Positions 33,760 to 42,484 of a stretch of DNA of 64,000 bases are shown here, piece by piece. A program made the translations under genes and the position numbers. This DNA comes from Methylicorpusculum oleiharenae. Lineage in GTDB: Bacteria > Pseudomonadota > Gammaproteobacteria > Methylococcales > Methylomonadaceae. The notes under the pieces are model-generated. The model was not told the origin of the DNA, did no database searches, and saw only the letters and a list, made by a program, of their open reading frames with translations. Location: the NCBI RefSeq assembly GCF_009828925.2, contig NZ_WUTY02000001.1, positions 2,200,492 through 2,264,491 of the forward strand, in the 5' to 3' direction. Position 1 is the first letter of the stretch; each line of letters opens with the position of its first letter.

Positions 33760-35019
33760 ATGACTGAAATTAATGAAGTGCCCAGTCCTTTTTGCGGTGC
33801 AGGAACTGACGATCTGACCATTCAGGTTGACGGCGCATCGCTGAAAGTGATCAAGAACGGTTGCGCGGTCAATACGCCTGCCTTCGAGCAACCGCTTACC
33901 GATACGCAGCCTAGAGTGAATGGAAAAATCACTGATCTTGCAACTGCAGTCGACAAGGCAGCCGCCATTCTTAATGCTGCCAAACAGCCTTTGCTGGGCG
34001 GCTGTGCAACCGATGTGAATGGTATGAGGGCTTTGCTGGCTTTGGCGGATAAAACCGGAGCGGTTGTGGATCACATGAGTTTTAACAATGCTCGCCGCAA
34101 TATTCTGACCTTGCAGGATTCAGGCTGGATGACTACAACCTTGGCCGAAGTTAAAAATCGCTGCGATGTTTTGCTGATTATTGGAACCGATCTGGAAAGT
34201 TTTGCACCACGGTTTTTTGAGCGCTATCTCTGGACTGATGCGGCCATGTTTTTAGAGAATCCGGCTCAGCGCAAAATTATTTATTTAGGACAAGCGCCTT
34301 CCGGAAATGCCTCTACTTCACCGGCAGGTAAGAATGCGCAGGTTTTTGAATGCGCTCAAGACCAATTGCCTGAAGCCGTTTCAGTGTTGCGGGCATTAAT
34401 CAAAGGCCGGCCCATTCTTGCTGAGTCGGCCGGTGGAATTCCGGTTGCTGATCTTGAGCTCATTGCTACGCAGTTAAAAGCTGCGGTTTATGGGGTTGTT
34501 ACTTGGAGTGCAACCGACTTACGTTTCGATCATGCAGAGCTAACGGTCCAGACGGTTTGTGAAATAGTCAAGGATATCAATGATATAGGGTCGCGTTGTT
34601 CTGGGCTCCCTTTGGTTGCTAAAGAAGGCGAACAGACGGCCAATCAGGTTTGCGGATGGACGACCGGTTATCCTGCCAGAGTTTCGTTCGCCAAAGGGTT
34701 TCCTGAATATGACCCCTTCCTGTTTGACTCACAGATCATGATGAACGCCGGTGAAGTTGATGCACAGTTATGGGTACAGGCATTCAATGTCAATGCCAAG
34801 CCTCTTTCTGTCGCTGTTCCTACCGTTGTGTTAGGCCGATCCGGAATGACATTTGACCAAGAGCCGGATGTTTTTATTCCGGTGGGTACGCCTGGTATTG
34901 ATCATGCCGGTCAAGCCTTCAGGATGGATAATGTGGTTGCGATCCGCTTAAAAAAATTGCGTGATGCGGGACTGCCCAGCTCGGCAGAGGTTTTAACTGC
35001 GATCGAGCGGGCGGTATAG
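33760..35019 (+). CDS. fhcB: Formyltransferase/hydrolase complex subunit FhcB (formylmethanofuran dehydrogenase B homologue)
   Basis: A 419-residue protein of the FwdB/FmdB family, but of the bacterial type. The archaeal iron-sulfur motif (CPFCGxxCDD) appears here as SPFCGAGTDD around C12, leaving a single cysteine. The archaeal Mo/W ligand Cys near residue 118, within a VDNTASVCHGPS-like stretch, is replaced by VDHMSFNNARRN. In bacteria the Fhc complex therefore works as a formyl transferase/hydrolase, turning formyl-H4MPT to formate, without redox chemistry. It is the first gene of fhcBADC. Confidence 0.93.
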   Translation: MTEINEVPSPFCGAGTDDLTIQVDGASLKVIKNGCAVNTPAFEQPLTDTQPRVNGKITDLATAVDKAAAILNAAKQPLLGGCATDVNGMRALLALADKTGAVVDHMSFNNARRNILTLQDSGWMTTTLAEVKNRCDVLLIIGTDLESFAPRFFERYLWTDAAMFLENPAQRKIIYLGQAPSGNASTSPAGKNAQVFECAQDQLPEAVSVLRALIKGRPILAESAGGIPVADLELIATQLKAAVYGVVTWSATDLRFDHAELTVQTVCEIVKDINDIGSRCSGLPLVAKEGEQTANQVCGWTTGYPARVSFAKGFPEYDPFLFDSQIMMNAGEVDAQLWVQAFNVNAKPLSVAVPTVVLGRSGMTFDQEPDVFIPVGTPGIDHAGQAFRMDNVVAIRLKKLRDAGLPSSAEVLTAIERAV

Positions 35020-35094
35020 AGAGGCCATGTTCATGTTGTTTAACGAAATGACCGCTTTCTCTGCGCTTATTCACGCCAGTCATTTGGAAAGATT

Positions 35095-36762
35095 ATGCTG
35101 ATAAAATTAACAGGTGGAACCGTCTATGATCCAGCCAGCGGTATAGACGGAAAAAAACAGGATATCTATATCCATGACGGGCGCATCGTTGCCAAACCCA
35201 TCGATGATATGCCCGTTGATAAGGAATATGATTTAAGCGGCAAGGTGGTGATGTCCGGCGCAATTGATATGCACACCCATATCGGCGGCGGCAAAGGCAA
35301 TATCGCCAGAACGTTGCTGCCCGAGGATCACCGTCAGGATCCGGTGCCAAGATCAATCATCACCCGTTCCGGAACAGGGCACGCCATGCCCAGCACTTAC
35401 GTAACGGGTTATCGTTACGCTGAAATGGGCTATACCGCAGCATTTGAACCGGCGGTATTGCCGATCAATGCCCGTCAGGCGCATATGGAAATGGCGGATA
35501 TTCCGATTCTGGATAAAGGCGGCTACGCCATGCTGGGCAGTGATGATTTTCTGCTGCGGATGCTGACAGCTAAAAAAGATCAGAAGGCAGTTAATGATTA
35601 TGTGGCCTGGATCATCAATGCTTCAAAATGCATCGGGATCAAAGTGGTCAACGCGGGCGGTATCAGCGCATTTAAGTTCAATCAGCGCAAACTGGATCTG
35701 GATGAAAAAAATGCTTATTACGATGTGACGCCCCGGCAGATTCTTCAAACGCTGGCTACAGCCGTAAAAGAATTGGGTATCACCCATCCGTTGCATGTGC
35801 ATGGCTGTAACTTGGGGGTGCCGGGTAATGTCGATACTACCTTGGACACGATTCAAGGCATCGGTGGTTTGCCCATGCATTTGACGCATATCCAGTTTCA
35901 CAGCTACGGTACCGAAGGCGATTTCAAGTTTTCATCCGGTGCGGCGCAGATCGCCGAAGCGGTTAACAAACATAAAAACATAACGATTGACGTGGGCCAG
36001 ATCCTTTTCGGTCAAACCGTGACGGCATCGGGCGACAATATGCGTCAGCACGCCAATCATAAACATGCCCATCCTAACAAATGGGTTTGTATGGATATTG
36101 AATGCGATGCCGGTTGCGGCGTTGTGCCTTTCAAGTACAAGGACCAGAATTTTGTCAACGCCTTGCAATGGGCTATTGGCCTGGAGACTTTTTTACTGGT
36201 TGACGATCCCTGGCGTATTTTCCTGACGACGGATCATCCCAACGGCGCGCCGTTTACCAGTTATCCGCATTTGATCCGCTTATTGATGGATAGAAGTTTT
36301 AGAAACGACATGCTGGCAACGATTCATCCGGAAGCTCAAAAAATGACGACACTGGGCTCAATTAACAGAGAGTATTCGCTTAATGAAATCGCCATCATGA
36401 CCCGGGCGGGTGCTGCAAAAATTATCGGTTTAAAAGATCGCGGCGGTTTGGGGCCGGGTAATTGGGCGGATATCACGGTTTATACTGAAAACTCGGACAG
36501 GCAAAAGATGTTTGAAAAACCGGATTATGTGTTTAAAGATGGCGAACTGGTCGTTGTCGATGGCCAGGTTGTCCATACCAAGTGGGGAACGACACATATC
36601 GTCAAGCCTGATTGGGATGCGTCGGTTGAGAATGAACTAAAAGGTTATTTTGACCGGTATCTGACGATGAAATTGGGTAATTTCAAGATCAGTGATGATG
36701 AGATCACTGAGGACGGTCGCGGGAGTTTGACTGTGCATCCGACTCAAGGAGTGTCCTTATGA
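35095..36762 (+). CDS. fhcA: Formyltransferase/hydrolase complex subunit FhcA
   Basis: A 555-residue amidohydrolase-fold subunit (FwdA family). The binuclear metal site begins with IDMHTHIGGG near residue 58, and further histidines lie in HVHGCNLG and THIQFHSYG. It hydrolyses formyl-methanofuran analogue to formate, the reverse of the archaeal direction. RBS GGAAAG precedes the ATG, 75 bases after fhcB. The stop overlaps fhcD by four bases. Confidence 0.95.
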   Translation: MLIKLTGGTVYDPASGIDGKKQDIYIHDGRIVAKPIDDMPVDKEYDLSGKVVMSGAIDMHTHIGGGKGNIARTLLPEDHRQDPVPRSIITRSGTGHAMPSTYVTGYRYAEMGYTAAFEPAVLPINARQAHMEMADIPILDKGGYAMLGSDDFLLRMLTAKKDQKAVNDYVAWIINASKCIGIKVVNAGGISAFKFNQRKLDLDEKNAYYDVTPRQILQTLATAVKELGITHPLHVHGCNLGVPGNVDTTLDTIQGIGGLPMHLTHIQFHSYGTEGDFKFSSGAAQIAEAVNKHKNITIDVGQILFGQTVTASGDNMRQHANHKHAHPNKWVCMDIECDAGCGVVPFKYKDQNFVNALQWAIGLETFLLVDDPWRIFLTTDHPNGAPFTSYPHLIRLLMDRSFRNDMLATIHPEAQKMTTLGSINREYSLNEIAIMTRAGAAKIIGLKDRGGLGPGNWADITVYTENSDRQKMFEKPDYVFKDGELVVVDGQVVHTKWGTTHIVKPDWDASVENELKGYFDRYLTMKLGNFKISDDEITEDGRGSLTVHPTQGVSL

Positions 36763-37655
36763 TCATTAATGGCGTCACCATTGACCAAACATTTGCTGAA
36801 GCCTTTCCGATGAAAGCCACGCGAGCTATCATTACCGCCCAAAATGAAAAGTGGGCCATGATTTCCGCGCAGGCCATGACCGGCTTTGCCACGTCTGTGA
36901 TTGCTTGTGGGTGTGAGGCAGGCATAGAGCGGGTGTTAGATGCTTCGGAAACGCCCGATGGCCGCCCCGGCGTTTCCGTGATGATTTTTGCCATGGGTGG
37001 AAAAGGGCTGGCAAAACAATTGGAAACAAGAGCGGGTCAATGTGTATTGACTTCTCCGACGTCCGCCTTGTTTGCCGGTATCGACGGAGGAACGCGCATC
37101 GCGTTGGGTAAAAATCTGCGTTATTTCGGCGATGGCTTTCAGGTAAGCAAGCTGATCAGCGGCAAACGCTATTGGCGAATTCCCGTCATGGATGGGGAAT
37201 TTTTGACCGAGGCGACCACCGGCCAGGTCGATGCGGTCGGTGGCGGTAACTTTCTGGTTTTGGCAGAGTCTCAACCGCAAGCTTTGGCGGCTTGTGAAGC
37301 GGCAATCGAGGAAATGCGTAAAATTCCGAACGTCATCATGCCGTTTCCTGGCGGCGTGGTGCGTTCCGGTTCAAAAGTAGGTTCCAAATACAAGTCGTTG
37401 GGCGCGTCCACCAATGATGCGTTTTGCCCCACGTTAAAGGGTATGACCAAAACCGATTTATCCCCTGAGATAGAATCGGTCATGGAAATTGTGATCGATG
37501 GTTTGACTAAAGAGGACATTGACAAGGCCATGCGAGTGGGCATTCAGGCGGTCTGCGACTTGGGTGCGGAAAACGGCATCAAGAGGATCAGCGCCGGAAA
37601 TTATGGCGGTAAACTCGGTCCTTTCCATTTTCATTTGCAGGAGATCATGGCATGA
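36759..37655 (+). CDS. fhcD: Formylmethanofuran:tetrahydromethanopterin formyltransferase FhcD
   Basis: A 298-residue homologue of archaeal Ftr. Characteristic stretches are TFAEAFPMKATR near residue 10, PDGRPGVSVMIF, the GRGxxxxxxCVLTSPTSALFAG region, and a repeat-like second domain with FPGGVVRSGSKVGSKYK. It transfers the formyl group between H4MPT and the methanofuran analogue in the Fhc complex. It overlaps both neighbours by four bases, indicating tight translational coupling. Confidence 0.95.
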   Translation: MIINGVTIDQTFAEAFPMKATRAIITAQNEKWAMISAQAMTGFATSVIACGCEAGIERVLDASETPDGRPGVSVMIFAMGGKGLAKQLETRAGQCVLTSPTSALFAGIDGGTRIALGKNLRYFGDGFQVSKLISGKRYWRIPVMDGEFLTEATTGQVDAVGGGNFLVLAESQPQALAACEAAIEEMRKIPNVIMPFPGGVVRSGSKVGSKYKSLGASTNDAFCPTLKGMTKTDLSPEIESVMEIVIDGLTKEDIDKAMRVGIQAVCDLGAENGIKRISAGNYGGKLGPFHFHLQEIMA

Positions 37656-38464
37656 GTGCGTTAACCTTCTCATTGAAACGCAGAGTGGATCAACGCGTCG
37701 ACATGTCGCCTCTGGTGTGTCAAAAATTGACGGGACTTGATCCTTCGGATATCGGGGCTCTGGAATTGCACAATGGTAAAGCCAAAGTCAGAGTTGACAG
37801 CTTATTCGACATTAGCGGAAGCGATACCCAAAAAATTGTCATTAAAAACAGCTACGAAAAACTGGATTTCATCGGTAAAGAGTTGGAAACAGGCGAAATT
37901 TCAGTCATTGGTGACGCCGGAGCCTATTTGGGGTTGGGCATGAAGTCCGGGCTTATCCGGATATCGGGAAATACAGGCTTATTCACGGCTTGCGAAATGA
38001 AAAAAGGTTTGATCGAAATCGATGGAAATACCGGTGACTTTCTGGGAGGTGCTTTGCCTGGCAATAAAATGGGCATGAAAGGAGGGACCGTTTTAGTCAA
38101 GGGTAATGCCGGCGATAGGGTCGGTGATCATATGCGCCGCGGTAATATTCTGATTGAAGGCAATGCCGGTGATTATTGCGGTTCAAGAATGACCGCCGGA
38201 ACGATAGCCGTGATGGGGCAAACCGGAAAGCATGTCGGATATGCGATGCGCCGGGGGACTTTATTGCTTTGGAATGGCCCGCAAGTACCGGCCAATTTTA
38301 ATGATTGCGGCGCCCATACCCTGGCATTTCTGCCCCTATTGTTTAAATCGTTTAAAACCTTGAATTCTGCATTTTCGGAACCTGCGGCGATGTTTAACCG
38401 GGTCAGGCGCTATGCCGGTGATATGTCGGAAATGGGCCGCGGCGAAATTTTGGTTAAGATTTGA
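37652..38464 (+). CDS. fhcC: Formyltransferase/hydrolase complex subunit FhcC
   Basis: A 270-residue subunit with the FwdC/GltS-type beta-helix made of G-x-x-G-x-x-x repeats between about residues 80 and 200 (for example MKKGLIEIDGN, MKGGTVLVKGN, MRRGNILIEGN). It is a structural partner of FhcA and FhcB. It is the fourth gene of the operon, overlapping fhcD by four bases. Confidence 0.94.
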   Translation: MSALTFSLKRRVDQRVDMSPLVCQKLTGLDPSDIGALELHNGKAKVRVDSLFDISGSDTQKIVIKNSYEKLDFIGKELETGEISVIGDAGAYLGLGMKSGLIRISGNTGLFTACEMKKGLIEIDGNTGDFLGGALPGNKMGMKGGTVLVKGNAGDRVGDHMRRGNILIEGNAGDYCGSRMTAGTIAVMGQTGKHVGYAMRRGTLLLWNGPQVPANFNDCGAHTLAFLPLLFKSFKTLNSAFSEPAAMFNRVRRYAGDMSEMGRGEILVKI

Positions 38465-38496
38465 TGGCATGAGCGTTATTCAGTTAGGCGGGTTGG

Positions 38497-39207
38497 ATGA
38501 AAGCAGTTAAACCTATCAGCAAGGTCAAAAATAGCGAAACTGTAAAAGAGCTGAGTCGTGTGCTGATGATTGATCTGGAAAACTGCCCCGGCCAGATCGA
38601 TCATCTGCTGGACGATCTGGTCAATTATTCTCATATTGTCATCTGTTATGCGCAATCCGGAGCAAAAGTGCCTTTGAGCTGGATTAATCCGCTCACGGCC
38701 AGCGTGAATGACAATAAGTTGAAAATATTTCAGATGCCGAGTGGCGGTAAGAACTCGGCCGATTTTGGCATTGCTTTCTGGGCTGGTGTGTTAATGGTTC
38801 AGTTGGCGGAGCATACCCGCTTTGATATTGTGTCCAATGATACCGATCTGGATCATGTCGTCAGTTTGCTCAACAGCCAGAACCGCGATGCCGAACGGAT
38901 AGGCAGAAAAAAAGAGTCCGTTGAGCCGGTCAGATTTACTGTAGATGAAGCGAATCAGGCCGATTATTTCCTGCAAGCCTATTGCCTGCATCTGATGGAT
39001 CATCACAAAAGCCGACCTGCAAAAAAAGAAACTTTGTTGAATAACATCAAAAGTAAGTTCAAATCCAACCAGGTAGATCCGGAATTTATTTTGGATATTT
39101 TGAAAAAGAACGGCGTCATTGAGCTGGATCTCAACAATAAAGTGCGTTACAGCGAGGCATTGATTGCCAATTTCTCTGAGTCCGATTTGGACGACATACC
39201 GTTTTAA
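38497..39207 (+). CDS. PIN/NYN-like domain protein linked to the fhc operon
   Basis: A 236-residue soluble protein. The first 130 residues have the acidic pattern of PIN/NYN-type nucleases: D26 in MIDLENCPG, then ADFGIAF and SNDTDLDHV. A lysine-rich linker and a helical C-terminal part (about 165-225, resembling a winged helix) follow. Similar genes accompany fhc clusters in some methylotrophs, but the RNA target or role is not known to me. It is 32 bases after fhcC on the same strand. Confidence 0.6.
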   Translation: MKAVKPISKVKNSETVKELSRVLMIDLENCPGQIDHLLDDLVNYSHIVICYAQSGAKVPLSWINPLTASVNDNKLKIFQMPSGGKNSADFGIAFWAGVLMVQLAEHTRFDIVSNDTDLDHVVSLLNSQNRDAERIGRKKESVEPVRFTVDEANQADYFLQAYCLHLMDHHKSRPAKKETLLNNIKSKFKSNQVDPEFILDILKKNGVIELDLNNKVRYSEALIANFSESDLDDIPF

Positions 39208-39276
39208 AAGATTTTTATCGAGATGACCAAGGAAGTAATGGCTTGAGATTATTTGAACTGGGTTTGCATTAATGGT

Positions 39277-39375
39277 TGCCGTCATTCCGGCAGGGCTTGC
39301 CGGAATCTAGAGCCATGGATGGCAAAGGCTGTAGCACATCCCTGTGTTCTGGATTCCGGTAATCCTTGCCAACCG
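39277..39375. repeat. Dispersed inverted repeat (TTCCGGCA type)
   Basis: The left part has TTCCGGCAGGGCTTGCCGGAA, a nearly perfect palindrome. The outer half pairs with GGATTCCGGTAATCC at the right end. It is the kind of genome-wide short repeat often found between genes, distinct from families 1 and 2. Confidence 0.5.
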
Positions 39376-39430
39376 TTCAAGGCCTGACGCAACATTGCTT
39401 TGTTAAATGAGTTTCGTACCGTTTACCCAG

Positions 39431-39528
39431 GCCGGTAGGTCGGGTACATACTTTTAGTGTCCGACGTTTCAATACTTCAATGTGGCAATGATGAGTGGAT
39501 TTGCCTCTTCCGATTCATTATTGAACAC
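39431..39528. repeat. Solo REP-type unit upstream of the membrane protein gene
   Basis: It starts GCCGGTAGGTCGGGTAC and runs through TGTCCGACGTTTCAATACTTCAATGTGGCAA. It then diverges mildly from the array units at 40534-41719 and ends at TTGAACAC. It lies on the other side of the gene at 39809 from the array, so that gene is bracketed by REP sequence. Confidence 0.7.
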
Positions 39529-39808
39529 AGCTAATAAGCTAAAATATGCTCGAGGAATTGCTTTGGCTTATTGACTACGGCAGGCTAAATATAGCGGCGG
39601 AATCCGGCAAAAAAAATTAGCGACTTTGGGGGCGTCGCTTCATGTGATTCTTTGACAGCAAACTCATCATTACCGGCTATTAACACATCCCACCGATGAT
39701 ATACAGAAAGGAAAATCGTATGCTGATCAATAAATTATCGCGTAGTAATGCATTTTCTGGTAGATACACGGTTAACTATTTAACTCTTTTTTATCAGTGA
39801 AATCAATT

Positions 39809-40444
39809 ATGAACACCACCGCCAAAACCGAATGGAAGCATCCGATGGTGATCGACGATGTCGTTCTATTCAAAGTTGAATCTCTACTTCAAAGCAGGGT
39901 CGCCAAGCCTATAATTACTGCTTCATGTGCCGACAGCACGGACCACGAATTCTCAACAGTCAAAGCCCTTTTAAAATTCGAAAACGCGAAGAACTCGAGA
40001 ATCGAATCAGTTCGATTCTGGGCAAAGAAGGATGGTGATTGGTCTAAGCAGGCATGGGTCTCGTTCACGCCCAACAGTTTCCGAACCTTCGAAGTTGAAG
40101 TAAAAGGCACCCAAGCTACTGCGCCCAAGCTACGTGATGACCTTGCTGAAATCTGTGAGGGAGCTGTCGCGTGGTATTCGTTTTTGCATAAAGTTGATGT
40201 CTTCATGGTGTTTTGCATGCTTCCCCCAATCCTTTGGCTGGTCGCGAACGTGTGGATCAGGATCGAAAAAGGCACATTGATAATGCCCCAAAATGGAACT
40301 GATGATGCGGCAGGCTTAATTGTAGCGTTCACGTTCGTAACGATTGGAGCAATTCTTCATCAGTTTCGAAATCGTCTATTTCCCCGTCTTACCTTGTCTT
40401 ACCTTTCTCATAGGTCAAGAAACCCGTCGACACAAGACACTTGA
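39809..40444 (+). CDS. Membrane protein of unknown function, C-terminus truncated by a 10-bp frameshifting duplication
   Basis: From the ATG at 39809 the frame gives 211 residues: a soluble domain to about 130, then two hydrophobic segments (about 135-155 and 170-188). At 40384-40403 the 10-mer GTCTTACCTT occurs twice in tandem, shifting the frame so that translation ends early. The downstream duplicate (41118-41327) has one copy of the 10-mer and reads on to a third hydrophobic segment (GVVVSFAVSF...). The undamaged gene would have ended near 40520 with three membrane helices. Confidence 0.6.
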   Translation: MNTTAKTEWKHPMVIDDVVLFKVESLLQSRVAKPIITASCADSTDHEFSTVKALLKFENAKNSRIESVRFWAKKDGDWSKQAWVSFTPNSFRTFEVEVKGTQATAPKLRDDLAEICEGAVAWYSFLHKVDVFMVFCMLPPILWLVANVWIRIEKGTLIMPQNGTDDAAGLIVAFTFVTIGAILHQFRNRLFPRLTLSYLSHRSRNPSTQDT

Positions 40445-40533
40445 TAAGGTCCAATGGGGCGTCGTGGTTTCTTTCGCCGTATCATTCGTAGCGAGTATTG
40501 TTACATTTTTCCTGACATGACATGAGTCCGGTA

Positions 40534-41719
40534 GCCCGGTAGGTGGTCGGGCACTTGCTTTTCGTGCCCGACGTTTCAATACTTCAATGTGGCAACGATT
40601 TTTGGTTTTGCTGCTTCCGGTTTATTATTGAACAACGTAATGTCGGGCAACGATAAAGCTGTTGCCCGACCTACATCTATGACTTTGCCGCTGGCTAGAA
40701 TGCACCCTGGGCAACTTAAAGGCGGCACTCCTCATGGTCATCAGGCAGAAATTCGAGCGTTTTGGCGTCCAGTCGTTGCAGCCCGGTAGGTCGGGCACAT
40801 GCTTTTCGTGCCCGACGTTTCAATACTTCAATGTGGCAACGATTTTTGGTTTTGCTGCTTCCGGTTTATTATTGAACACCGTAATGTCGGGCAACGATAA
40901 AGCTGTTGCCCGACCTACACCTTTGACTTCGCCGCTGGCTAGAATGCACCCTGGGCAACTCAAAGGCGGCACTCCTCATGGTCATCAGGCAGAAATTCGA
41001 GCGTTTTGGCGTCCAGCCCGGTAGGTCGGGCACATGCTTTTCGTGCCCGACGTTTCAATACTTCAATATGGCAACGATTTGTGCTGTTGCTGCTGCCGTT
41101 TTATCATTGAACACCGCGATGATGCGGCAGGCTTAATTGTAGCGTTCACGTTCGTAACGATTGGAGCAATTCTTCATCAGTTTCGAAATCGCCTATTTCC
41201 CCGTCTTACCTTTCTCATAGGTCAAGAAACCCGTCGACACAAGACACTTGATAAGGTCCAATGGGGCGTCGTGGTTTCTTTCGCCGTATCATTTGTAGCG
41301 AGTATTGTTACATTTTTCCTGACATGACATGAGTCCGGTAGCCCGGTAGGTGGTCGGCACTTGCTTTTCGTGCCCGACGTTTCAATACTTCAATGTGGCA
41401 ACGATTTTTGGTTTTGCTGCTTCCGGCGGTTTATTATTGAACAACGTAATGTCGGGCAACGATAAAGCTGTTGCCCGTCCTACATCTATGACTTTGCCGC
41501 TGGCTAGAATGCACCCTGGGCAACTCAAAGGCGGCACTCCTCATGGTCATCAGGCGGAAATTCGAGCGTTTTGGCGTCCAGCTCGGTAGGTCGGGCACAT
41601 GCTTTTCGTGCCCGACGTTTCAATACTTCAATATGGCAACGATTTGTGCTTTTGCTGCTGCCGTTTTATCACTGAACATCGCAATGTCGGGCAACGATAA
41701 AACTGTTGCCCGACCTACA
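40534..41719. repeat. REP/BIME tandem array beside an intact RAYT gene
   Basis: Five units, U1 40534-40780, U2 40781-41015, U3 41016-41117 (truncated), U4 41341-41580 and U5 41581-41719. A full unit of about 235-247 bp contains two inverted REP hairpins, GTCGGGCAC/GTGCCCGAC and GTCGGGCAAC/GTTGCCCGAC, flanked by GTAGG and CCTAC, then a 95-bp linker. Between U3 and U4 lies a copied piece of the upstream gene. Segment 40301-41117 has therefore been duplicated from 41118 on, minus one U2-like unit. Confidence 0.85.
41118..41327 (+). pseudogene. Duplicated 3' end of the upstream membrane protein gene (fossil copy)
   Basis: Matches 40301-40520 except that it has a single GTCTTACCTT and a few base changes. 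It therefore encodes the intact tail DDAAGLIVAF...QETRRHK...VTFFLT with a final hydrophobic segment. It has no start of its own and sits inside REP sequence. It is useful as a record of the parent gene before the frameshift. Confidence 0.75.
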
Positions 41720-41733
41720 CTTGGACTGTTGAT

Positions 41734-42273
41734 ATGCACTATCGCCGCGCCAAAACACCGGGTGCTACCTATTTTTTTACGGTTGTGACTTTCCGGAGAC
41801 GCAAAATCCTGTGCGAACCGGAAAACCGTGAATTGTTGCGAACGGCGTTCCATAGGACAAAAATGCGCCATCCATTTACTATCGACGCCTTTGTGCTGTT
41901 GCCGGAACATCTCCACTGCATTTGGACACTGCCGCCGGGTGACAAGGACTATTCAATGCGCTGGAACGCGATAAAAGGTCATCTTTCCCGTTATTGTCTG
42001 GACAAATATAAAACGCCTCCTTCTGCGGCACAAAAACATAAACGGGCACAAACCGTTTGGCAACCGCGCTTCTGGGAACATCAAATCCGCGACGAACAGG
42101 ATTACGAAAAGCATTGTGATTACATTCATTGGAATCCAGTGAAACACGGCCTTGTTTCCTGTGTCCGCGACTGGCCTTACTCAAGTTTTCATCGATTCGT
42201 ACGTAATGAAATATATTCGCCAGATTGGACCGGGGCTCCAGAAAACTATGCCACTTTTTATGGTGATGAATAG
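41734..42273 (+). mobile_element. REP-associated tyrosine transposase (RAYT), Y1/HUH family
   Basis: An intact 179-residue protein of the IS200-like RAYT family. The metal-binding HUH motif is H59-L60-H61 in LPEHLHCIWTLP. It is followed by RWNAIKGHLSRYC, the WQPRFWEHQIRDEQDY helix and YIHWNPVKHGLV. Such single-copy enzymes bind and cut the REP hairpins that surround them and are thought to spread them. Its ATG is 14 bases after the last REP unit, and another REP-like hairpin follows it. Confidence 0.93.
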
Positions 42274-42303
42274 GGGAAATAATGCTCTTTGTATTAAGCC
42301 GAG

Positions 42304-42330
42304 GTTGGGCACCTACTTGTTGTGCCCGAT
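42304..42330. repeat. REP-like hairpin downstream of the RAYT gene
   Basis: GTTGGGCAC...GTGCCCGAT forms the same kind of stem as the array units, and the following ATTTCGATGC and CGATTGTTACGAT resemble the array's next segment. RAYT genes are usually bracketed by REPs, and this is the right-hand one. The stretch on to 42480 has no other feature. Confidence 0.6.
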
Positions 42331-42484
42331 ATTTCGATGCACCCGCGCCGATTGTTACGATAGTTGGCTTGTTTTTAAAACAAGGCCTTTTCATTAGAAA
42401 TAACCTTCAAACCCCATTAGTTGAGCTTAACCGGTTTAAGCAAGACAGGGATGCACCGTCTGCTGACGCTGCATCCCCGGTCAA

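Larger units (their letters stand above)
39208..39808. other. Repeat-rich intergenic region after the fhc operon
   Basis: About 600 bases. It contains a dispersed inverted repeat (39277-39375) and a solo copy of the REP-type unit (39431-39528). From 39530 to 39800 I see no gene; a short ribosome binding region precedes the next ORF. Confidence 0.5.

Noticed and set aside
33516-33767. 83-codon ORF overlapping the fhcB start
   Set aside because: It runs through the family 2 repeat, has no plausible start signal, and its residues are not protein-like.
40589-41589. Several 66-97 codon ORFs across the REP array
   Set aside because: They are translations of the repeat units themselves; their sequences recur because the DNA recurs.
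40534-41719. CRISPR-like regular array
   Set aside because: Units are over 200 bp and carry internal inverted repeats. There are no short repeat-spacer units and no cas genes. The RAYT next to it explains it as a BIME array.
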